Source: Punctularia strigosozonata HHB-11173 SS5 (taxonomy: Eukaryota > Basidiomycota > Agaricomycetes > Corticiales > Punctulariaceae). From it: a stretch of 64,000 nt of DNA. Of this stretch, positions 32,772 through 44,120 are shown in pieces; the first letter of the stretch is position 1; each line of letters starts with the position of its first letter. The notes beneath the pieces are model-generated. The model made no database searches. It was not told where the DNA came from and worked only from the letters and a program-made list of their open reading frames with translations. Position numbers and translations under genes: made by a program. The DNA lies in assembly GCF_000264995.1 (NCBI RefSeq), contig NW_006767439.1, positions 1,326,818-1,390,817 of the forward strand. Direction: 5' to 3'.

Positions 32772-35312
32772 TCATACTCTCAGTTTACCGTTCCTCCTCG
32801 CCACTAACACTGCGACTGCCAGGGCCAGTGAGAACAGCGTCCATTTCCATGTCGACACCGAGCTCGAGCTTGCCTTTGCGCTCGAGTACGCGTCGCGTCT
32901 AGGCAGTTTCGTCGGGAACATGCGCGCGAGCGCCCGTTCCTTCTTTGCCTGGCGTAAAGGAAAGAGATCGGTCAGCACGAAGGGTGAGAGCGAATGAGGG
33001 CATCGATGGCGCACCGTGTACGGCGGGAATCGGAAGTTGAGGATCATGTCGATCCTGCAAAGGAGCCCGGCACAGTCAGTCTACCATGGCGCCAGAGAGG
33101 ACCTAGCGCATGGAGTCCTTACCAGCCAGGAGAGTCGATGCTTGCGCGGAGATGCGTGAACATGTCGAAGGTGAATTTGCCCGTGTGGTAGCCAGTGCCG
33201 CTCGGTCCAATACCACCGAATGGCAAGCCTTCCGCTATATACGCGAGAGATACAGTCAGTTGACGTTCAGAAAGATCAGAAGACCGCAGGGAACGAACCT
33301 CCGATATGGATGATGAGCTCGTTGGCGCATGCTGCACCTGACTGCGTACTGTCAAACACTGTGTGACAAGGCGGACCGGATCAGTGATGTCCTCTTATGC
33401 ATCCAGCCATATGAGCGCACCCTTCTTCTTGGTCTTAGCATCGTTGGAGAACACATAGAGCGCCAGCGGATGGTCTCTGGGATTATTTGTCAGTTTGTTC
33501 AAAAAGTAGGCATAAAGCCAGGGACTGTAGGATCGAACCCGCTGTTCACGAAAGCGATGGCCTCATCCAAGTCCTTGACAGGAACGATCGGAAGGAGTGG
33601 CCCGAATATCTCGCTGAAGGACAAGTGGATATGTCAGCGTCGCCTGGATCACCAGCAACCTATGCGTTACTCACTCGGACATGAGCGAGTCGGACGTAGG
33701 CACATTTTTCACGACAGTCGGTGCGATGTACCTGTCGCCCTCGTTCGTGTCGCCACCGAGCACGACTTGTCCCTGGGTGCCGTCGAGGAGCTTCTTGATC
33801 CGATTGAAATGATTTCCGGAAACGATACGAGAGAAGGAGTCGGATTTGGCGGGTCCTTCAGGATAGAAATCCTTATATCTATTGGACGAGTAGAATCAGA
33901 CGAAACGGAATGCGGCGAGAGAGGTCAGTTGACCGTCACGCACGTATCCTCGAGCGCCTTGACGAGCGTATCCTGGAACTCGCGCGGGACGAGGACGTAG
34001 TCTGGCGCGACGCACGTCTGGAAAGGCGCGAATGATGTAGAGTGATGAACATCCTACTTCACACGAAAAACAGAGGTAGAGAAAACGCACCTGACCAGCG
34101 TTGGCCACTTTTCCCCATAACAGCCTTCGCGCGGTCATCTTGAGGTCGCAGTTGGGATCAACGAAAACGGGCGACTTTCCACCCAGCTTTCCGTGATATT
34201 ACGGAACGGTGTCAGTAGGTAGGGCGCAGGACAGGTATTTCATGGACGAATACCTCGAGCGAAACGGGCGTGAGACGTTCCGCCGCAGCTTTAGCCACGA
34301 TCTTCGCTACCCTGCTGTTACCGGTGTACAGGATGTGGTCCCACTTCAGTTCAAGAAGCTAAGAACGATGCTGTCGTCAATCATGGCATAGAGATGAGAG
34401 TAGGAGACAAAGGAAGTTTACACGGGTCGTCTCGGGGATGGCACCGTTCACAACGGCGTACAGGTCCGGATCCAGATATCTGAGACGAGGCATCGGTAGT
34501 ACACGAGAGCAAGGATCGATCTCAAAGGCGACGTAAGAAACACCTACTTTGGGAACAAATCAGCCATCAGCTGCGAGCAGGTCGGCGTGAGCTCGGATGG
34601 TTTGACGACGCATGCGTTTCCTGCTGCAATTGCGCCGATCTAACATGGTGAACATATCTTTCGTTATCTGACGTCCGTGCGGCGCACGAAGGGATTGCGT
34701 ACGAGTGGCCCGATGGTGAGGAAATATGGGTAGTTGAACGGAGCGATGATCAGAACAACGCCCTTTGCCTGGAAAACCCATGCCCCCCGCCACATGTTCC
34801 TGTTGAGCGATCATTTCGGAAGTAACGCAAGTGTCCATGCTTCACCTCCTTACGGATGACGGGTTTCATAGCGAAAAAGTTGATATTGAACGGCGGTTTT
34901 TCCGGCGCGGCCCATTTAGGGACGTCTTTGATCGTCTTGACAGCTTCGTTGATCAGGGGAGCGACCTCCAGGCTATTCGTGAGAGTCAATGTACGTCAAA
35001 CCCCGACGACGGTCATGCGGGAAAACGCACAAGTTGGTCTCCAGTTTTGGACGACCGAGATCCTTCGCCAAGGCCTCCTCAAACGCCGATTGGTTCTCCT
35101 TGAGCATGTATGCGAGCTGCAGAAGCTGATCTTGGCGTTTTCCGAGAGACTTCAGGGTGCCGGTTTTGAAACCCGCGTGGAGGCGGGCGTGAATCTGCAG
35201 AGTGGTCGCAGATATCAATTCGACGTATTCACGTGAGCCAACAACAAGCGGGTCGTCTCACCCTATCAATCTCCTCAATGGGAGTGAAGGCGAGCGTAGA
35301 TGAAGACGCCAT
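32772..35312 (-). CDS. Class-3 fatty aldehyde dehydrogenase with C-terminal membrane anchor
   Basis: Many minus-strand exons run from the ATG at 35312 ([17 protein letters not shown]) to a stop at 32772. Spliced segments follow the ALDH3 order: [89 protein letters not shown] with the catalytic glutamate, [13 protein letters not shown] with the catalytic cysteine, [13 protein letters not shown], and [17 protein letters not shown]. After the catalytic domain a hydrophobic segment, [15 protein letters not shown], followed by Arg-rich residues forms a tail anchor, as in yeast Hfd1 and human ALDH3A2. It oxidises long-chain aldehydes to fatty acids at ER or lipid-droplet membranes. Key residues are present and the frame is continuous across the introns I tested. 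Confidence 0.87.
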
Positions 35313-35809
35313 GATAATCCTGCTGTAATCCTACGTTGCGAGCGTCGCTAGGCGATACGAAGACTTTAGAGTGGTTCCTTCCTTTTCAGAGCAAGTTCAG
35401 ACATCGCAGACATGTGTACTGACGGAGCCCGTACTGATCAACCCCCTCGGCTCGCTTGTCTATTGAACTTCGAATAGGTTCCGGACGACTCGTAGGATCC
35501 TGACGGAGAAGTGGGTACTGAGTACGTCCGCAGGAACGAGTAGTCGCTCGATGGTGGGGACCCGTAGCTGTGAAACCGTCTTTCAGCACAACCGCGGATT
35601 GGGATTGGTGCGCGTTGGGGGTGAGCGTCGCGTATGTACTTGGTGAGTGTGGGGTAACACGGGATAGATATAAGTAGCTGCGCAAAGCGCGTTATTTTGC
35701 CGGCCGGTCATCTGTGCTGCCGGTGGCGGTGCGTGCGAGCCATATCCCAGAATGAAACAGGGCCACCTTGGACCTCTTCGTATCGCCCGCTGGAGTACAC
35801 GGTAGTGCA
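35313..35809. other. Divergent intergenic region between ALDH and F-box gene
   Basis: About 500 bp between two outward-facing start codons; it should contain both promoters. No motif stands out. Confidence 0.4.
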
Positions 35810-37967
35810 ATGCCGCGATCCTTGACAATGTAAGCAGTAAAATCTTGTCCCATGGAAGTGCTCGCACTGTCACTGAAAGCATGCGGTTTCAGCCATCCTC
35901 ATTGCCACTCCTGTGCCTGTTCTCCGGACGATTTCGCATCTTTGCTTGCAACGCTCTCAGAAGGAAACGCTCGCCGCGTCGAGGAGCTTCAAGAGAGCAT
36001 CACCGAACGCTGTGATATGGCTGTTGCTGAGGGTTATGCAAGTCGCGATCAGAGCAGCATCGACCGCCATCAGTGCCATTGCCAGTTGTGCCACTGCTAT
36101 CAGGACCCGGACGAGAGTGCCTCTACGCCCCGCTCTCAGATCACTATTTACCATGATCAATATCTGGAGTTACTGAATCGGCTGCGCCAGGCTCGCGAAG
36201 AGATGTTCGCACTGCGCGTTGATCACAATGCATCAGTTCCCGTCCATCGCCTTCCTATTGAGCTGCTCCAAGCGATCTTCGTCCTGTCCTACGACCCTCC
36301 TACGCCTTTCTTCGAACCTCCGGATACGTATAACCACGTGGTGCCGGACGTCCACTGGCCCATCGTTCTTGCCCAAGTGTGCGGCAGGTGGCGGCAGGTG
36401 GCTCTGGACATCCCGTCTCTCTGGACGAGCTTGACGGTCTCCACATTCCCGACGCTCTCTCTCGCTCTCGCGGAAAGATACTCCAAGGAACATCTGCGCC
36501 TCTTCTACGCCGCAACTGACGGTGCTGGGAGTGGCCCTCTGAACGTGATGACCACGATCATCGCAAACGATCGCGCGCGTATCCTCGAGCTCGGGATATA
36601 CCGGACAGGAAGTGCTCATATATGGGGATGGACACGGTGATTGATTAGTTTCAAGAATCAGCTCCTGCCTTGGAGCGGCTCGATATCGACACATCGGGAG
36701 TGTCGCTGAACGAGAATGGCGAACGAGTCTGCGAATTCGAATCACGTCTCGCCAAAATTTGCGCCCCCGCGCTTCGAGACTTGAGGATGCAGTGTCTGAT
36801 CTTTCCATCAATGTTCGATTCTCAGCTGCTCCGCTCTCCTAATATTCGCTTCCTATTCCTCGTAAACATCCCAATCATACGTCAACAACCCAGAGCCTCC
36901 TCCTCCGACATCCTCGACATCCTCGACCACTTGCCGTGCTTGGAGACATTGCATCTTTCCAACTGTCTGATGCACGAACCCGGAGGAGTGGCATCCCGAG
37001 CAAAGCCAAATCTGCGCTCCCTACGCGAATTCGAAATATGGGGGAATTGCTGCGACTGCATGAACATACTCGGAAACGTCGTGCTTGCGCAGCACCTCAG
37101 GCGGTTTTCATTTAGCTGCGGCGCCTACCAGTGCCCCAGATGCGTTGAACTCGTACCGGAACTTTGGAAGGTCGCCGAAACAACCTGCGATGTGCCACGA
37201 GAGTTGCTCCTCCAGGTGGATTGGTCGGACTGCTGTCAGGTCGTCGTTCGTGGTCGTGACCTCCCTCGGAAAGATCCGTATCTCCACCCCTCCGCTTTGC
37301 AGTTTCAAGGTCAAGTCGACGACGACATATGGGCTATCTTTGGTCGGCTCCAGAACGTCATCCCTCCTGCTAGAGTCATAGCGATCGCATTCTTGGGTGC
37401 TCGTCCTTGGTCACATCCGGATGTCGCCTTGAGAGACGCATTGGGACGTTGGAGCTCTGTATCAGATATCTCGGTCACTCACCGCGGGGCTACGATGGCC
37501 GTCCTGAAAGCACTGCGTACCGACGATGCATCCCAGCTCGACCGCTCCCGAATGATCCTCCCAGACCTGACATCGATGACTGTTAGCGACATCACCACGT
37601 GGGAGAACCTGCGATGGTCAAGTAGCGACATCAGGAAAAACCGGATTTGATAAAAGCCTCCTAAAACATACTAAAACGTGCTCATTTAGTGGCTTTAGAG
37701 GGTTTCGGTACCCAATAAGCAACTCTTTCGATACTCCGATTTTTCCTGATGGACATCTCGTGGTTTGAACTCTGTCGAAACGAGATAGTGCGGCGATGTA
37801 AGGTCAAAAGGGAGGACGGCGAGCCCAATTTTAAGACGCTCTGCTTCAAGAGGTGCGATGGGATTACGAATGAAGGGCTAGCTGTGTTGGCAAGGTCGGT
37901 TAAGGACCTTCAAGTGAAGGGAGGGGGAGGTTACTTTTCGGATTCAGACGACGACGAGTATATGTGA
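35810..37967 (+). pseudogene. F-box paralogue 4 (double CxxCxC family), broken and split by a MITE
   Basis: Exon 1 (35810-35829, MPRSLT + 2 nt) and a 63 bp intron lead to HPHCHSCACSPDDF and HCQLCHC. The F-box HRLPIELLQAIFV, VCGRWRQVALDIPSLWTSLTV and the LRR-like part follow. The frame is lost near 36620-36645, where a one-base shift precedes an in-frame TAG (the intact relative has DMFQG here). Coding similarity resumes through 37623. A 117 bp MITE (37632-37748) then interrupts codons SDI|SW. The end, with WFELCRNEIVRRC and DDDEYM, is intact after it. A 12-nt GT-AG pair at the first break is too short to be an intron. Nearest relative: the convergent gene at 40128. Confidence 0.82.
37632..37748. 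mobile_element. hAT-like MITE inside F-box paralogue 4
   Basis: The 117 bp insert starts CAGGAAAAACCGGAT and ends with ATCGGTTTTTCCTG-type sequence (CCGATTTTTCCTG), giving terminal inverted repeats of about 14 bp with one mismatch. Flanks AGCGACAT and ATGGACAT match at six of eight positions, consistent with an aged 8-bp target duplication as in hAT elements. Removing the insert and one flank restores the family reading frame (SDISW). It encodes nothing and is AT-rich relative to the gene. Confidence 0.78.
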
Positions 37968-38117
37968 AAGTACCCGCGTGCATATAGCTCATCGAGGAAA
38001 ACGATAGGAATTTGCACGTATTACTGGCCCAAGATGTATGAGAAACAAGATGTACATTGGCGATGATGCGACGGATCTGCGGAAGTAATCAGAAACGGTA
38101 ATTGAACAAACAGATCT

Positions 38118-40128
38118 TCACATATATTCGTCTTCCGGGTCACAGACATACTCTCCCCCATGTGCGACATGCAAGCAGGGTACAATCTTCTCTAGCGCAG
38201 CCAGTGCTTCCTGCGAGATACCGGCACACCTCTGGATGCTGAGAAATCTGAACGTCGGCTCGCTATCCTCTCCCTTCGCGCGACGACGCCTCTCTACCTC
38301 GTCGTGGCAGATGTCGAGCCACGACCCATCAACACTTTGATGAGACGAATTCCAAACGTCGCATATGGTCAACGCACTTAGGCTCGGAAGAACCCAGTTC
38401 AACCGATCGAGTTCGGGCATGGATGATTCCGGGGCCCGGAAAGCTTGTAGCAATGAAATAGCTGCCCCGCGACAATGGACTGATATATTCCTTATAGATG
38501 TCCAGCGGCGAAGAACATCTCTGAAGCTTGAGTGTGGATGCGACCAAGGGCGAACCCCCCATAACGTCAACTTCGTGATCCTTCCACTTGGTAGAACCGG
38601 CCCCAGATGACAGACCGTGTTCCATACGTCGTACTCCGTTTGGTCTTGCATCTCAATATAGAATGGATCGCGGATTTTGGTAACAAGAGCGTCGTGGCGG
38701 CAGCGGATTACGAGCTGGTACGAGTTCGCCCAGTCTATCTCCATTTCCAGTTCCCCCGGCAGATCGCAGCCATTTTCCGCAAGCTGCCACAGCTCGGCGG
38801 CAAGCTCGGGACATCTTGGGCACCGACTAGACGTGCAGCTCAGGGCGAGCCGTGTCAAGGGTTGTGCAAGCGTCAGGTTCCTAAAAATGTTGGTGCATCC
38901 GCAGCAACTATCCCGTATTTCGAGTTCGCGGAGGCACCACATATTCGGCTGCCTCCGTGATATCACTCCACCCATTTCGTGTTCCAGGCAGTGTGCGAGC
39001 TGCAAGACCTGTAAGGACGGTATGTGTTCCAAAGCGATCAGGATCTCGTGAAGAGTGGGCTTCGGGATCCGATGCACCGTATGGATGTGCTCGATGGACA
39101 GATGGGATAGCGCGGAAGAGCGTATGAGCTTAGATTTCCATACCGTGGGCGACGCGAGGCAGCGCAGTTTCAAGTTGCTAAGGGCTGGAGCGTGAATGTT
39201 CGATAGGCGCGTTTCAATTCTGACGAGTTCGTCGCGACTATGGAGTGCCAGCCCCCCTGCTGTATCTACGACCAGCCGTTGTAGGAGGGGGGCATATCCT
39301 TGGAACATGTCCAGGATGACATCCATGCTGATGTGGGAGTGTCCCATGAGGTAGATACCGAGCTCGACGATCCGAGCACGATCTTTGGCGATAATCGCGG
39401 ACAGCGTTCTGAGTGACTCGTCCCCAAAGAGGTCGAACCCGTAGTGAAAGATACGTAGGGGTTCTTCTGGAAAGATTTCTGAGATGTGAAATGCGAGCGT
39501 CGGGAATGCCCAGACTTCCAAACTGGTCCAGAGGGTGGAGGTGTTCAAGGCCACTTGCCGCCAGATGCCGCAAACCTGCGCCAGCGCGGACGGCCAGTGA
39601 AACTGGGGACGGTGATCGGCTCCTTGCCACGAAACAATGGAGGACGATGTGGGAGAGTCGTGGGACAGGATGAAGATGGCCTGAAGCAGCTCAAATGGGA
39701 GACGGCTGACTGGCCTTGATGCGTTGTGTTCAATACGAACAGAGAACATATCTTGGCGACTCTGATGAAGGGGCGTCAGAAGCTCGTGTAAGTGTTTCAT
39801 GCAATCGGATGTTCGCTTCTTGACAGGTGATAGGTCCGCGCCCATGACCAGAGGGCACGAGCATGATCTGCAGTGGTCAGGAGATGCAACGACATCCACC
39901 AGGGCGATAAACTCGCTGCCGACTTGCTCTATCTGAGCCTGAAGGCCTTCAACATAGCAAGCACGCTCTTCTGTGAGTGCCGCGAGAAAGGTGTCGAAAT
40001 CCCCTGGAGGGCAAGAACAAGAAAAGCAATGAGGATGGCTGTGGACGATTGAGTGTTTATCCTTGAGCGCTGCACCTGAGTGAACATACAACTTACATTG
40101 TAAACATATCCCAATCCTCACTGTGCAT
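38118..40128 (-). CDS. F-box protein with N-terminal double CxxCxC motif (paralogue 5)
   Basis: On the minus strand a 32-nt first exon (40128-40097, MHSEDWDMFT + 2 nt), a 58 bp intron (40096-40039) and exon 2 (40038-38118) give 650 residues. HPHCFSCSCPPGDFD and HCRSCSCPL flank a helical stretch. F-box core RLPFELLQAIF, VCGIWRQVALNTSTLWTSLEV and LRR-like repeats follow, and the protein ends in DPEDEYM. An intron-free reading from an upstream ATG at 40220 is possible, but the short-exon model matches the paralogues and has good splice sites. It is convergent with the broken copy at 35810, its closest relative, with 150 bp between the stops. Probable SCF substrate receptor. Confidence 0.83.
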
Positions 40129-40550
40129 CGTTGGCAAGCAAAAGACGCCAAATGTCGTAGGTCAACGCGATGAAGAAAGGACCAGCGCCCATCGTCGTCG
40201 GGCGCATCAGCGAGTCCCATCGTCGAGAGCGTTTCCCACGTCCTTGATCGAGGTTATCAAAACAAGTACAAACTCGGACTTAACCTCTTCCATCATCCCA
40301 TGCTGCATGCAGTCCGAAGCGTCGAAGATGCGCACTGAGTCAAGAAGCCACACCATACGCTCGCATGACCTCGGTCTTATCAGGGAGTCTCAACTGTTCA
40401 GCTACGCGAACATCCCTTATCGCAAGCATGATCTAGGATAATGGGTCATTGCCATGGATTCAACTTGCTATCCGACTCTGATACTCGATACTCCTCAGAT
40501 TTACGCAGGACGAGAAAAACCGCCAACTCGGTGCACTGGTGCGAGAGAAT
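40129..40550. other. Divergent intergenic region between F-box paralogue 5 and GH20 gene
   Basis: About 420 bp between outward-facing starts. No motif stands out. Confidence 0.4.
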
Positions 40551-42689
40551 ATGGAAAGAAGATACCTCTTCATCTCTCTGGTCCTTCAGGTTCTTGGTTC
40601 AGTAGTGGCCCAGATACCGTCCGTGATGAACTATACGAAAGACTCGCCATCTGCGTTCTTCCGGATCACACCCCATACAAGAGTAGTTGTGGATGGGAAA
40701 CGGTCTAATTCGGGAACTCCAACTCTGGAGGACTTCGCTCGGACGTTCCTAAACGATTTGGCGGACGTTGTCGGTTTTCGCTTGCCATACGCTGTCCTCG
40801 ATCGAGACGCGGCCAACTCAAGCCAGCCATCCATTCTTCTTACCATCGATACTAGCATCAACCTCACCTACAATAACGGCCGTTCCAGCTCCGAAGGGTA
40901 CCAACTCAACGTGAACTCGAATGAAGTCATTATATGCGGCTCCGGAGCAATCGGCACTTGGTGGGGCTCTAGAACCTTCCTTCAAATGATATCTGTGAAG
41001 ACCCTTGAAGGCGGCCAACTCTCCCATCTTGTTTCCGTTGGGAGCGGCCTCGACGTCCCCGGCTGGGAGGTGCGGGGCTTCATGCTCGACGCTGGCCGTC
41101 ACTGGTTTGAAACCTCCTTCCTGAGTAAGCCTTTCCATCAGCAATGAGCACATCGTTGAGTCTAACCCTTCCCTCACACTGTCCCAGCCGACCTTTGCAT
41201 CTACGCCTCATTCTTCAAGATCAACGAGTTCCACATCCACGCCTCTGACAACCTCTGGAACCCGGCGTTTCTGTACAGCCCCGGGGACGCTTGGAAGGAG
41301 GTGTACGCCGGATTCCGCTTCCAACCCGAAAATGGATCACCAGTCTCTGGGATCGTACCGAGCTCGAAACGCAACGAAACCTGGACGCGCGAAGAGTTTA
41401 CGGCAGTGCAAACCACCTGTGCTGAACATGGCGTCACTATCATTCCCGAGATCGATACCCCGGGGCACTCGCTGGTCATCACGCAGTGGAAGCCGGACCT
41501 GATGATTCAGGGTACCCCGGACAATTTGAATCTCTCCTACCCTGATACGATTCCGACCATCAAATCCCTCTGGGATGAGTTTCTGCCCTGGTTCTCTGCC
41601 AGCGAAGTCTCGATCGGCGCCGACGAGTACGACGCGTCCCTCGCTGACGACTACATCAACTTCGTCGACGACATGTCCTCCTACATCCATGCACAGAGCG
41701 GCAAGCGCATTCGCGTCTGGGGCACGAACGAGCCCAGCAAGATCGGTCTGTCGGTCTCCACGAACATCACGATCCAGCACTGGGATTTCCCGGGTGACGA
41801 CATCCCGGTCGCGCTCATGGACCGAGGGTACGACGTGATCAACTCCGAGCAGACGTTCCTCTACCTCGATGGGAAGACGTCGGACGGCGGCCAGTTCCCG
41901 CAGGAGCTGAACCAGACGTTGATGTGGACGGGTGCGCCTGGCGGTGGCGGCTGGGCGCCGAACGTGTTCTCCGCCACGAACGCAGGCAACAATACCACGC
42001 CGGGCAACCCACGTCTTCGGGGCGCGATCATGGCGCTCTGGAACGACTGGGGCAACAACGCGACGACGCAGCTGGAGATATACTACCAACTCGCTAGGAG
42101 CTTGGCCGTTTTTGGGGAGAAGACGTGGGCAGGTTCAGGCATTCGAAGCACGGAGCTGACTCAGGACGAGTTCGACAGCATCTATCCGATCCTCAATTCA
42201 GTGGCCCCCGGGCAGAACCTGAACCGCGTCGTGGTCCCGAAGCACGGCAACGTCGTCTATTCGTATAATCTATACCAACCACACGAATCCCTCTCCGAGC
42301 TGCCTCTGAACACGTCGGTGGCGTCCGTGGGGCCGCCGTACAACCTCACCTTCCGCGTGAAGCCCACGTCACAGGACGGCATCCTGTTCTCTGGAATAGA
42401 CTCACTCCTCCGAGTTGGCAACCTCACGTTCGAGGCGCTCGGGCAACGTTACAGCCTCCGCTATACGCTGCCTCTCCACAAGTGGACAACCGTGACGATA
42501 CGTGCTACGAGGGAGTACACCTACGCGGTGATCGACGGAAACGAGGATGGAAAGCTGTGGTGGACGACGCTGATGGACATATGGGGGGAGTACTTGGCAG
42601 TGGGGAACATGTCGTTTGCTGCTCCTGCGCAGATCATCGGGCCTAGTTTCCAAGGAACAATCGATCTTGTGGACTTGACGCTGGGATGA
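40551..42689 (+). CDS. Secreted GH20 beta-N-acetylhexosaminidase-like enzyme
   Basis: Two exons (40551-41124 and 41188-42689) give 691 residues. A signal peptide (MERRYLFISLVLQVLGSVVA) is followed by a GH20 N-terminal domain (IIGSGAIG-like VIICGSGAIGTWWGSRTFLQ). The catalytic barrel contains GWEVRGFMLDAGRHWF, FKINEFHIHASDN, IPEIDTPGHS, VSIGADEYD with the Asp-Glu pair used in substrate-assisted catalysis, IRVWGTNEPS, and IMALWNDWGNN. A C-terminal region (YNLTFRVKP..., VTIRATREYTYAVIDG) resembles a concanavalin-like sugar-binding module. It likely removes terminal GlcNAc or GalNAc from glycans outside the cell. The active-site context (GADEYD) differs from the usual GGDEV, so the exact specificity is open. 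Confidence 0.85.
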
Positions 42690-43021
42690 TACATAGAATA
42701 CATGCCACGGAGGCTTCCTGTTGGTCTTCCTCGGGCAACTGAGCGTCATACAATTGTGGTACTACACAGCCTATACAAGCGCCCGGCGTGCCAGATCCTT
42801 CTGTTGGTCTTGCTAATGTTCTGTCTACGCCGCGGCCAATACCTCCTTGATCCGATACTCCCAGTATCTGTGAAGGCATGCAGATCAGCAAGTTTGTGGT
42901 ATAGAACATATCGTGAAAGGACTGACTTCTTGCGAATCGTGTCGTATTCGTCGCCCAAGGATTTGTAATGCTGTATTTACGATCAGTCAGGGTGGTTCAA
43001 AACGGAAAACAACGAAACAGT
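42690..43021. other. Intergenic stretch between convergent GH20 and RAM2 genes
   Basis: A 332 bp tail-to-tail interval that must hold both terminators. Nothing else seen. Confidence 0.4.
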
Positions 43022-44120
43022 TTATCTCACAGCAGCAGCACGCTTCACGTTGTCCTCCCCACCCTCTTGTTCCAGCGTATCGGCCAAAAACTCGATGGCA
43101 GCCGGGCAAGGTAGTTGCGCCCCAGCCTGCGGTCTGGGATCATCCAGATCAATAACTTCGTCGTAGTCGGCTGAAGAACGTGCGACGGTGTACGGCTCGA
43201 CGAAGATCCGCACGCAATCATATGAGGTGTTCGTGTGGTCGAGGACGCCGCGAAGGTAGTTCCATGCGGACGCGTTGTTCGGGGCGAGTCCGATCGCGTC
43301 TTTGACGTATCTGATTTCCAGAGTCAAGATAAGTTACGTGATGAAGTTGAGGTACACGCACCGGAGTTCGCGCTGTAGAACTGCCTCTCTGTCTTCGTCG
43401 CCCGTTCGCGCGCCAGACTGAAACACGAGGAAGAACCGATGGTGCCAGGCGGAGTTGTTCCGGATATCGTCCCTCAACATTCCTTCCACCCATTCCATCT
43501 CCCCCGCCCATAACGCGTCCTCGTTGAAGTGTGCGAGGAGCCACTGGCGATACGACCACGTGTGATAGTTCTTCGCATCATCGTCGAGGCAGCGCGCGAT
43601 GAACCCAAGCTCCGACTTAGCGTTATCGACTGATGACGTCGGGGAGGACGAGCGAAGTGCGGTGAGGAGAAGTCGACGATGGTGCCAAACTTGATACGTC
43701 TTCGGGAATCGGAGCGCGATCTCGTCCATGAGCTTCAGCTCATCGTCGAGAGGTGATTTGAGCGAGATCAGCGTCTTGTACCGGTACTGCCTGGCATATC
43801 AATTGAGTTGATCTGAGACAAAATTAGCTGCAGGAATGCGCACCATGCCGAGTAGTGTGCGGGATTGAGGTTGATGATGTGCTCCGTCAGTTCGAGCACA
43901 CGAGGGCTCATCTGGCCAGCTCGTACGATTCCGCGAAAGTAGTCCGTCGCGTCTCTGTCTAGTCCGCGTATCAGCATCTGCTTCGGCAGCTCCTCCCTTC
44001 AGATTGGCACGTACATTCATCGGCGTAGAAGATCGGCGCAAGGGGTGTTACATCTTCATACTGCGCAATGGGTGTCACGTCGGACCACTCCTCTCTTTCG
44101 GAGTACAGCTCTCTCGACAT
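43022..44120 (-). CDS. RAM2: Protein farnesyl/geranylgeranyl-transferase type I, alpha subunit
   Basis: The minus-strand ATG at 44120 opens MSRELYSEREEWSDVTPIAQ. After the first intron comes YRDATDYFRGIVRAGQMSPR, then the alpha-alpha hairpin repeats of the family: NPAHYSAWC, KTYQVWHHRRLLL, NYHTWSYRQWLL, NSAWHHRFFLV and NASAWNYLRGVL. These PPTA repeats, each with a central Trp and basic residue, define the alpha subunit shared by farnesyltransferase and geranylgeranyltransferase I. It pairs with a beta subunit to prenylate CaaX proteins such as Ras and fungal mating pheromones. The last exon ends in an Ala-rich tail. Introns are short and splice sites regular; no break seen. Confidence 0.9.

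Noticed and set aside
36638-36650. Possible 12-nt GT-AG intron that would rescue F-box paralogue 4
   Set aside because: Far below the minimum size of a fungal intron; comparison with the intact twin shows a shift and a stop instead.
40129-40220. Upstream start at 40220 for F-box paralogue 5, giving a 700-residue intron-free protein
   Set aside because: It reads through a 58 bp sequence with strong GTAAGT and CACAG sites; the spliced model matches all paralogues.
41337-42089. 250-codon minus-strand frame
   Set aside because: Lies opposite the GH20 catalytic domain and has no recognisable motif; a shadow of GC-rich third positions.
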